Shown here: piece by piece, positions 33,202 through 39,140 of the stretch
Layout of the letters: the number at the start of each line of letters is the position of its first letter
Position numbering within the stretch: position 1 is the first letter of the stretch
DNA from: Gemmatimonadota bacterium
GTDB lineage: Bacteria; Gemmatimonadota; Gemmatimonadetes; Longimicrobiales; Gaopeijiaceae
DNA length: 39,140 bases
NCBI GenBank assembly: GCA_029863525.1
Contig: JAOTVL010000016.1
Span: 1-39,140, forward strand
Reading direction: 5' to 3'
Made by a program: the position numbers and the translations under genes
The notes under the pieces: model-generated
Database searches by the model: none
Told to the model about the DNA's origin: nothing
The model's input: the letters and a program-made list of their open reading frames with translations, nothing else

Positions 33202-34217
33202 GGGTCGCTGCCGTTGTCGGACTGCTCCTGTGCTCCGCGCTCCGCCCGACGGCGGTGGGCGCCCAGGAGGATCATCGATTGCCGCTCACGCCCGAGAACA
33301 TCCACTGGGGCTACTACGACGCGTCGATCCCGCCGGCGCTCACGATCCGGTCCGGAGACCGGGTGCACTTCGAGAACATGCTCGCGCGTGGGCTCGAGCG
33401 GCTTCGCGTGGCGGGGTTCGACGAGGCGCGCTTCACCGAGGCGATGCTCGAGGTCGAGCGGGCGGAAACCGTGCGCGTCGGCTCGCACCCCCTCAACGGA
33501 CCGATCTCCGTCGAAGGGGCGGAGCCCGGCGACGTGCTCGAGGTCCGCATCCTCGAGATCGGCTTCCTCACTCCGTACGGCGTCTCGGGCTTCTTACCCG
33601 GCGGGGGCACGCTCCCGGACGACTTTCCCTCGGCTGCGCTTCGCCGCTTCGAGGTCGATACCATCTCCGGCACGATCACCATGCAGGGCGTCCCCGACGT
33701 GACGATTCCCGCGCGCCCGTTCTTCGGCTCGATCGGGGTGGCTCCGCCGCTCCTCCGGGGTCGGATCAACAGCACCGCGCCCGGCTATCACGTGGGCAAT
33801 CTCGACAACAAGGAGCTCGTCGAGGGCTCGACCCTCTACCTGCCGGTGCACGCCAGGGGCGGCCTTCTCTCCATCGGGGACGGACACGCGGCGCAGGGTG
33901 ACGGCGAGGTGAGCGGCACGGCCATCGAGACGTCGCTCTACGGCACGATCCAGGTCGTGCTGCGCAAGGACCTCGAGCTCGCCTGGCCCCGAGCCGAGAC
34001 GGAAACGCACTACATCTCGATGGGGCTCCATCCCGACCTGGACGAGGCGGCGCGGCACGCGACGCGCGAGATGGTCGAATTCCTCGTGACCGAGCGGGGC
34101 ATGAGCCGCGATGACGCGTACGTCCTCTGCTCGGTGGCGCTCGACCTCCGCATCACGCAGCTCGTGGACGGCACGAAAGGCGTGCACGGGATGCTCGCAA
34201 AGGCCCTGTTCCGCTGA
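33198..34217 (+). CDS. Exported acetamidase/formamidase family protein
   Basis: This 339-residue protein begins with a signal peptide (about 1-23, ending TAVGAQ), so it is exported, which is less usual for this family. The FmdA/AmdA fold is recognised from the PLNGPISVEGAEPGDVLEVRIL strands (as PLNGPISVEGAEPGD), the HVGNLDNKEL segment, and GDGHAAQGDGEVSGTAIET (as GDGHAAQGDGEVSG), the family signature. It would hydrolyse a short amide to ammonia and an acid, but the substrate is unknown. GGAGG precedes the ATG, which overlaps the DUF971 stop. It ends the long array, facing the leftward NHL gene with only 50 bases between and no clear terminator. Confidence 0.85.
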   Translation: MRVAAVVGLLLCSALRPTAVGAQEDHRLPLTPENIHWGYYDASIPPALTIRSGDRVHFENMLARGLERLRVAGFDEARFTEAMLEVERAETVRVGSHPLNGPISVEGAEPGDVLEVRILEIGFLTPYGVSGFLPGGGTLPDDFPSAALRRFEVDTISGTITMQGVPDVTIPARPFFGSIGVAPPLLRGRINSTAPGYHVGNLDNKELVEGSTLYLPVHARGGLLSIGDGHAAQGDGEVSGTAIETSLYGTIQVVLRKDLELAWPRAETETHYISMGLHPDLDEAARHATREMVEFLVTERGMSRDDAYVLCSVALDLRITQLVDGTKGVHGMLAKALFR

Positions 34218-34267
34218 GGCGCAGGGCTCGACAGGGACCCCTCGACTCGCCGTCGAATGCTCGCGGC

Positions 34268-35401
34268 CTAGTTCGACCCTCCCACCTCGTACTTGGTGAA
34301 GGCGCCGCCCGCCCAGCTCAGTGAGTTGGGCCCCTCGGCAGCGTACACGTTTCCGTCGGCGTCGACGGCCACACCTTCGCCTGCCGCGCCCTGATAGAGC
34401 CTGGACTCACGCTCGAAGGGGGGGATGAAGCCCGTGATGACGTCTTCGTCCACGTGCCCGATCCGGATGCCGTTCAGCCAATTGGGATGGTTCAGCGGAC
34501 TCGACTCGGAGTCGATCGCGTAGACCATGTCGTCTTCGGTAATGAAGAGCCCGCTGATCCGGCCGTAGAGGTAGCGCGAGTCGAGATAGGTGCCGTCCTG
34601 ATCGAAGATCTCGATGCGGTGGTTGCCGCGGTCAGCGACCCAAAGGCGACCCTGCGAGTCCCACGCGAGGGCGTGCGGCGTGCGGAATTCGCCGTGACGC
34701 AGGCCGATTTGGCCCCAGGCAGTGATGAAGTTGCCCTCGCTGTCGAACTTCTGGATCCGGGCCGTGGCACCACGCTCCAGGCCGGCTGCGATGGCCTGAT
34801 TGGTGGTCATGCCCTGACCGTCGTGACCGTCCGACACGAAGATGCTTCCGTCCGGCGCCGTGATCACGTCGTTCGGCTGATTGAACTGGCCCGGCCCGTT
34901 CCCCGGTTCCCCCGCCGTACCGAGGCTCATGAGGAGCTCCCCGGTGGGGCTGAACTTGTGGACCTGATGGCCCTTGCCCTCGTCGTTTCCGCGGAAGTCG
35001 GTCGCCCAGACGTTGCCGTCCGCGTCGACGTGGAGCCCGTGCGGCGTGACGAAGAGGCCTGCGCCGAAGTTCTCGAGCACGGCGCCGGTGTTACGGTCGA
35101 ACTTGAAGATCGGGTCCACCAGCGTCCGGTCGCACCGATCGCCTGGCCCGCAGCGCTCGTAGGCCCAGATGTGACCGTCGGTCGGGTCGATGTCGATCCC
35201 AGCTGTGGTGCCCCACTCCCGTCCTTCAGGGAGCTCGCCCCAATTCCGAACGACGTTCGGGGTGGGGTTCGGCACGCCCGCTCCACTGATTGGATTACCG
35301 ACGTCCATCGTGGCGGTGGAATCGGACTCCATAGCGCACGCGCCCAACAGGACCGAGGAGCCGGCGAAGATCGTCGAGATCAGGATTCGGGACAACGACA
35401 T
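34268..35401 (-). CDS. NHL-repeat lipoprotein, peptidyl-alpha-hydroxyglycine lyase-like propeller
   Basis: This 377-residue lipoprotein has the signal SRILISTIFAGSSVLLGAC, with lipobox LLGAC. The mature part is a beta-propeller of NHL repeats: TPHGLHVDADGNVWATDF (as GLHVDADGNVWATD), QPNDVITAPDGSIFVSD, TPHALAWDSQGRLWVAD and GEGVAVDADGNVYAAEG. It resembles the PAL domain of peptidylglycine amidating enzymes, but its activity is not known. Two adjacent ATG codons exist at 35404 and 35401; GGAGG is one base before the first and four before the second, so the second fits better. It is divergent from the bactofilin gene. Confidence 0.82.
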   Translation of the reverse strand: MSLSRILISTIFAGSSVLLGACAMESDSTATMDVGNPISGAGVPNPTPNVVRNWGELPEGREWGTTAGIDIDPTDGHIWAYERCGPGDRCDRTLVDPIFKFDRNTGAVLENFGAGLFVTPHGLHVDADGNVWATDFRGNDEGKGHQVHKFSPTGELLMSLGTAGEPGNGPGQFNQPNDVITAPDGSIFVSDGHDGQGMTTNQAIAAGLERGATARIQKFDSEGNFITAWGQIGLRHGEFRTPHALAWDSQGRLWVADRGNHRIEIFDQDGTYLDSRYLYGRISGLFITEDDMVYAIDSESSPLNHPNWLNGIRIGHVDEDVITGFIPPFERESRLYQGAAGEGVAVDADGNVYAAEGPNSLSWAGGAFTKYEVGGSN

Positions 35402-35522
35402 CATGCCTCCCTGTGGAATCGACCGTCGAGCGGCGCTGCCGAGCCGCTGCGAGGATGCCAGTTTCGGTCCGCGGGGGCTTCCGCGCCAGTCGAGGGGCTC
35501 TGGCAAGCTTGTTGCATTCCTT

Positions 35523-35548
35523 TAGAGTCATCGAATAGAGTCATCGAA
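35523..35548. repeat. Perfect tandem repeat of 13 bp before the bactofilin gene
   Basis: TAGAGTCATCGAA occurs twice without a gap at 35523-35535 and 35536-35548. It lies in the divergent region between the NHL lipoprotein and bactofilin genes, 47 bases before the bactofilin ATG. The two copies would sit on nearly the same helix face, as for a dimeric regulator. This is a candidate operator; no promoter is certain, although TTG-containing sequence precedes it. Confidence 0.55.
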
Positions 35549-35595
35549 ACCGATGTCCGGCCCGGCACGGCCGACAGCTCAGCAGAGGGGGAATC

Positions 35596-36222
35596 ATGTG
35601 GAAGAAGGAAGAGGGGCAGGCCGGCCAGTCGACCGTGGCACCGACCGGGGAGCGCGTGACCTCGACGCCGCCCCCGAGGCAGGCGACCGGACGGGCCGTG
35701 ATCGGGCCCTCGATCCGCATCAAGGGAGACGTGACCGGAAGCGAGGACCTGCTCATTCAGGGTGAGGTCGACGGTTCGGTCAGCCTCTCCGAGCACGCCG
35801 TGGGCGTCGGTACGGAAGGCAAAGTCAAAGCGAACATCGTGGGCCGTCTGATCACGATCGAGGGCCGGGTCGAGGGCGATCTCACGGCCAGGGAGCAGAT
35901 CGTGCTCCGTGGCTCGGCTCACGTGATGGGCGACATCAAGGCGCCTCGTGTGGTCCTGGAGGACGGTGCCACCTTCCGTGGCCTCGTCGACATGGGTGCC
36001 GCTCCCCCGGCTCACGCGGAGCGGGCGACCAAGGGCAAGCCGGAAGAGAAGTCGAGCGGCAATGGAAGTGCGATCGGCGGGGCTTCGTCGCCCAGGACGG
36101 ACGAAACGAATGACGGCTCCATAGCCGCCGGCTCGGCGCAGAAGGCGTCGGCGTCCGGCTCGGACAAGGCGTCCGCATCGTCTTCGAAGCCGAGCGCTGG
36201 GTCCAAGTCCGCGACCCGGTGA
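35596..36222 (+). CDS. Bactofilin
   Basis: This 208-residue protein has a central beta-helix of about 100 residues (roughly 35-130): the repeated hydrophobic-glycine pattern IKGDVTGSEDLLIQGEVDGS (as GDVTGSEDLLIQGEVDGS), VKANIVGRLITIEGRVEGDL and HVMGDIKAPRVVLEDGA is the bactofilin signature. The N-terminal tail is polar. The C-terminal 70 residues are low-complexity (Ser/Ala/Lys-rich), as is usual for bactofilin tails. It would polymerise into a membrane-associated cytoskeleton affecting cell shape or polarity. GAGGGG lies shortly before the ATG. It overlaps the methyltransferase-like gene (GTGA). Confidence 0.9.
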   Translation: MWKKEEGQAGQSTVAPTGERVTSTPPPRQATGRAVIGPSIRIKGDVTGSEDLLIQGEVDGSVSLSEHAVGVGTEGKVKANIVGRLITIEGRVEGDLTAREQIVLRGSAHVMGDIKAPRVVLEDGATFRGLVDMGAAPPAHAERATKGKPEEKSSGNGSAIGGASSPRTDETNDGSIAAGSAQKASASGSDKASASSSKPSAGSKSATR

Positions 36223-36845
36223 ACTGGCTCGAACAATTTCGTGAACGGACGTCGAGACGAGGCACACCACCCCCGCGGCCGCCGGAAGAGGACGGCGTCT
36301 TCGAGCGGTCTTCTCCCGGCCTGGCGTCGTTTTTCGCAGGGCTGACCGAGGACGGGCGGCACTCGATTCTGGACCTCGGACCGGCGCAGAACTCGCATCT
36401 CGAGCTCCTGGGTCGGTACGGCCGCAGGATTCGCTTTGCCGGTCTCGTGCCGACGCCGCCGAGGGCGGAGGGCCTCATGCGCGCCTTACGGTCGATCGCG
36501 CCCGCGGGGGAGGGAGCCTATGACGCGGTGCTCGCCTGGGACGTCTTCGACCGCCTGAGCGAGACCGAGCGTCGCGCCGTGGCGACTCGTCTTGTCGAGC
36601 TCACGGCGGATGGCGCCCGGCTGTACACGGTGGTCGACTCGTCCGGCGTTCAGGTGAGCCGTCCTGTTCGCCTCACGCTGGCTGGGCCGGATCGGGTGCG
36701 GCGTGCGCCCGCGGGTGCGGTGACCGAGGCCGGGTCACCGTTCCTTCCGGCCCATGTCGAGCGGATGCTCGCGCCCTTCGAGGTCGTGCAGGCGATCTCC
36801 CTCAAGGGTGGGTTCCGCGAGTACGTCGCGATCAGGCGGGAGTGA
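36219..36845 (+). CDS. SAM-dependent methyltransferase-like protein
   Basis: This 208-residue protein has a Rossmann-like core: motif I is ILDLGPAQ near residues 49-56, with the glycine-rich turn partly altered, and a later AVLAWDVFDRLSETERR segment matches motif IV/post-motif helices. The N-terminus is polar with a Pro/Arg-rich stretch (TSRRGTPPPRPPEED). The substrate is unknown. The GTG start overlaps the bactofilin stop, so it is probably co-translated with the cytoskeletal protein; a modification link is only a guess. Confidence 0.6.
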   Translation: MNWLEQFRERTSRRGTPPPRPPEEDGVFERSSPGLASFFAGLTEDGRHSILDLGPAQNSHLELLGRYGRRIRFAGLVPTPPRAEGLMRALRSIAPAGEGAYDAVLAWDVFDRLSETERRAVATRLVELTADGARLYTVVDSSGVQVSRPVRLTLAGPDRVRRAPAGAVTEAGSPFLPAHVERMLAPFEVVQAISLKGGFREYVAIRRE

Positions 36846-37007
36846 CGATCCGCCTCTGCGAAGCATAATCGGATGTTGCTTCTCCGTCGGGACGGGCGTC
36901 GATTGTTCGTACGACCGATGGGTCATCGACGAGAGCGGCGCGCCCTGATATGGTGACGGCGCGGTCTCGACGGACCAAGCACCACCTCGCCAGGAGAGGC
37001 GCGTACG

Positions 37008-38375
37008 ATGAAGAAGCCGGAACGTCCGCAGTCTCGTCGCTCGTTCGTGGGGCACCTCGCGGCCGGCGCGCTCGCCGCCGGTGCGACGCCCGCCATCCTC
37101 TCGGCCGCCGGGCGCAAAGACGTACGAACGCTCGCGGCACGTCGGCACCAGTCGGCGAACGATCAGATCCAGCTCGCCGTGATCGGCGCGGGCGGCATGG
37201 GCATGGCGGACGTGGACACCGCGGTGCGCGTGCCCGGCGTGAAGTTGGTTGCGGCCGCCGACTGCTACGAAGGGCGCTTGGCGCGCGCCAAGGAGGTTCA
37301 CGGCGCGGATGTCTTCACGACGCGAGACTACCGCGAGATCCTCGCCCGGGACGATGTCGATGCGGTTATCGTCGGCACGCCCGATCATTGGCATCAGCAG
37401 ATTTCGATCGACGCGCTACGGGCCGGAAAGGCGGTGTACTGCGAAAAACCGATGGTTCACCGCATCGAGCAGGGAATGGACCTGGTGCGCGCGCAACAGG
37501 AGTCGGGCAAGACGTTTCAGGTGGGGAGCCAGGGCATGAGCTCGCTCGGCAACGAGAAGGCGAAGCAGCTTCTCGCGGAGGGCGCCATCGGCGAGTTGAA
37601 TTATGCCGAGGGGTTCTGGGCTCGAAACGACCCGATCGGTGCCTGGCAGTATGAGATCCCGGAGGACGCCTCCGAGGAGACCGTCGATTGGGACATGTTT
37701 CTCGGTTCGGCACCGACTCGTCCGTTCGACCCGCTCCGCGTCTTCCGTTGGAGGAACTACCGCGACTACGGGACGGGGGTGTCGGGCGACCTGTTCGTCC
37801 ACCTCTTCTCGAGCCTCCACTTCGTCGCCGACTCGAAAGGTCCACGAAAGATCATGGCCCAAGGCGGGCTGCGATACTGGAAGGACGGCCGCGAGGTCCC
37901 GGACGTGCTGCTCGGCATGTTCGACTATCCGGAGAGCGGTGCACATCCGCCGTTCAACCTCTCGCTGCGGGTCAACTTCGTCGACGGGACGTCCGGCAGC
38001 ACCTTCCTGCGGCTCGTGGGGAGTGAGGGCGCGATGGACGTCACCTGGACCGAGGTCGTCCTGCGTCGCAACAAGGTGGTGAGTCCCACAGACGTCTTCT
38101 TGCAGATGAAGGCCGACGAGATGGAGCAGGCGATGGGGCAGCGCGCAGAGATGCTACCGCCCGCCGAAACGGTGTACGTGGCGGAGGACGACTATTGGGG
38201 CGCCCACTACGACCACTTCATGAACTTCTTCCGGGGTGTCCGGGAGGGGTCTCCGGTGGCCGAGGATGCGGTCTTCGGCCTGCGTGCGGCCGCACCGGCG
38301 CTCGCATGCAACGACAGCTACTTCGAAGAAAAGGTCGTCGCGTGGGACCCCGAGACGATGCAGGTCGTGGCATGA
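37008..38375 (+). CDS. Tat-exported Gfo/Idh/MocA-family oxidoreductase
   Basis: This 455-residue protein has a twin-arginine signal (SRRSFVGHLAAGALAAGA, Arg10-Arg11), so it is folded before export and probably carries a bound NAD(P). The N-terminal Rossmann domain has GAGGMG at 60-65, and CEKPM near 145-149 holds the conserved Glu-Lys-Pro with Lys147. The C-terminal alpha/beta domain follows. Such exported members oxidise or isomerise sugars and sugar acids. CAGGAGAGG lies before the ATG. A 6-bp inverted repeat is in the 162-base gap upstream (36860-36865 with 36877-36882). The stop overlaps the DUF1080 gene. Confidence 0.9.
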   Translation: MKKPERPQSRRSFVGHLAAGALAAGATPAILSAAGRKDVRTLAARRHQSANDQIQLAVIGAGGMGMADVDTAVRVPGVKLVAAADCYEGRLARAKEVHGADVFTTRDYREILARDDVDAVIVGTPDHWHQQISIDALRAGKAVYCEKPMVHRIEQGMDLVRAQQESGKTFQVGSQGMSSLGNEKAKQLLAEGAIGELNYAEGFWARNDPIGAWQYEIPEDASEETVDWDMFLGSAPTRPFDPLRVFRWRNYRDYGTGVSGDLFVHLFSSLHFVADSKGPRKIMAQGGLRYWKDGREVPDVLLGMFDYPESGAHPPFNLSLRVNFVDGTSGSTFLRLVGSEGAMDVTWTEVVLRRNKVVSPTDVFLQMKADEMEQAMGQRAEMLPPAETVYVAEDDYWGAHYDHFMNFFRGVREGSPVAEDAVFGLRAAAPALACNDSYFEEKVVAWDPETMQVVA

Positions 38376-39140
38376 GCCGCGTCGATGCGCCTGGAGCTGT
38401 CGCGATGCCGATGCTGGCCGCGCTCGGGGTCGCGCTCTGCGGGCTCAGCGCGTGTGCGGACTCGAGCGGTGACTCGGCCCGGCGTTCCGCGCCGGCATCG
38501 GAGGTGGCGGCGTCCGCCCACAACACGCTCACGGCGGACGAGGTGGCCGCGGGTTGGATGCTGCTCTTCGACGGCACCTCGACCGCGGGCTGGCGCGGCT
38601 ACGGACGCGACGACTTCCCCTCGGAAGGGTGGGCCGTCGAGGAAGGCGAGTTGGTCAGTCTCTCATCGACAGGCGATATGGACGGAGGGGATATCATTAC
38701 CTCCGAGGAATTTACGGACTTCGAGCTCATGTTTGACTTCAAGGTAGAGTTCGAGTCGAATAGCGGCGTCTTCTACCGGGTCCGCGAGGCCGAGGGCAAG
38801 GCACTGTGGCAGGTCGCGCCCGAATACCAAGTGCTCGACGACACGGCCTACATCGAGATGGGGACCATGGACATGAACACCCATCTCACGGGGGACAACT
38901 ATGATCTCCACACCGCCGCCGTACGCCCCACGAATCCGGTCGGATCGTGGAACACGGGCCGAATCGTGGTCGAAGGGACGCACGTCGAGCACTGGCTCAA
39001 CGGGGAGCGCACGGTGGCATACGAGCTCTACAGCGATGATTGGGAGGCGCTGGTCGCCAAGAGCAAGTTCGGCGTCGAGGAACTCTACGCCCGGGCTCCC
39101 TCCGGCTCGATCGGCCTGCAGGACCACGGCACCCGGATCT
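38372..39140 (+). CDS. DUF1080 (3-keto-disaccharide hydrolase-like) lipoprotein, 3' partial
   Basis: 256 codons are present and the frame runs open to the window end, so the C-terminus is missing. A signal with lipobox GLSAC is followed by a low-complexity linker. The DUF1080 domain begins near residue 55 with WMLLFDGTSTAGWRGYG and continues through FTDFELMFDFKVEFESNSGVFYR (as DFELMFDFKVEFE), YQVLDD and HWLNGERTV. DUF1080 is a concanavalin-like sandwich, some of whose members hydrolyse 3-keto-disaccharides. The ATG overlaps the oxidoreductase stop (ATGA), which fits an oxidation-then-hydrolysis pair. Confidence 0.88.
   Translation, partial: MSRVDAPGAVAMPMLAALGVALCGLSACADSSGDSARRSAPASEVAASAHNTLTADEVAAGWMLLFDGTSTAGWRGYGRDDFPSEGWAVEEGELVSLSSTGDMDGGDIITSEEFTDFELMFDFKVEFESNSGVFYRVREAEGKALWQVAPEYQVLDDTAYIEMGTMDMNTHLTGDNYDLHTAAVRPTNPVGSWNTGRIVVEGTHVEHWLNGERTVAYELYSDDWEALVAKSKFGVEELYARAPSGSIGLQDHGTRI

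Noticed and set aside
3512-34217. Selenoprotein genes within the window, looked for because of tRNA-Sec
   Set aside because: The genes with TGA stops end at natural domain boundaries, mostly overlapping the next start. I saw no continuation of a domain past a TGA.
1-39140. CRISPR arrays, insertion sequences or phage genes
   Set aside because: No spaced repeats, transposase motifs or terminal inverted repeats were found. The only clean repeats are the two short ones reported.

Overview
The window is high-GC, almost fully coding DNA from a diderm bacterium. Lipid A and heptose genes, an LptE-like protein, many lipoprotein signal peptides, a SusC/SusD pair and beta-barrel proteins all show an outer membrane. 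The SusC/SusD type, the sortilin-like BNR protein and the peptidase/beta-propeller/beta-barrel fusion point most to Gemmatimonadota or a close relative; this is inferred from protein character only. No insertion sequence, phage gene, integrase or CRISPR array is visible. The one RNA gene is a selenocysteine tRNA (selC) at 19607-19703.

Layout. 1-3243: the last codons of an upstream gene, then a leftward peptidase/propeller/barrel fusion with its terminator. 3512-7737: a tightly overlapping rightward set of BNR lipoprotein, TlpA-like thioredoxin, D-amino-acid dehydratase/aldolase-like PLP enzyme, heptose-7-phosphate kinase (rfaE1) and RidA. 7738-16973: a structured leader, SusC, SusD, a terminator, two small lipoproteins and a large sortilin-like BNR protein. 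17040-19469: a PlsC-type acyltransferase and an outer-membrane protein, followed by tRNA-Sec. 19721-21090: a leftward LpxH-like hydrolase and DUF5683 protein.

21141-34217: one long rightward array of 18 genes, most overlapping by 1-14 bases. It begins with LolB-like and LptE-like lipoproteins and continues with a ten-gene Mrp/Mbh-type cation antiporter module. That module has the order MrpE-F-G-(MbhD+MbhE)-B-C-D plus two more antiporter-type subunits and a small membrane protein. It ends with a degenerate HemC-like protein, rfaE2, rph, a RdgB/HAM1 NTPase, a DUF971 protein and an exported acetamidase/formamidase. 34268-39140: a leftward NHL lipoprotein; a bactofilin and methyltransferase pair behind a tandem 13-bp repeat; and a Tat-exported Gfo/Idh/MocA oxidoreductase coupled to a DUF1080 lipoprotein cut by the window end.

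How the genes work together. Lipopolysaccharide genes are spread through the window: LpxH, both halves of the heptose activation pathway, LptE and a LolB-like protein. The antiporter module keeps the glutamate and lysines expected for ion translocation in all three large subunits and follows the mbhA-H gene order, but no hydrogenase genes follow. The most unusual items are the three-pump antiporter operon with its unnamed small subunit, the HemC-like protein without its catalytic and cofactor residues, the tRNA-Sec, and the PLP enzyme next to RidA.
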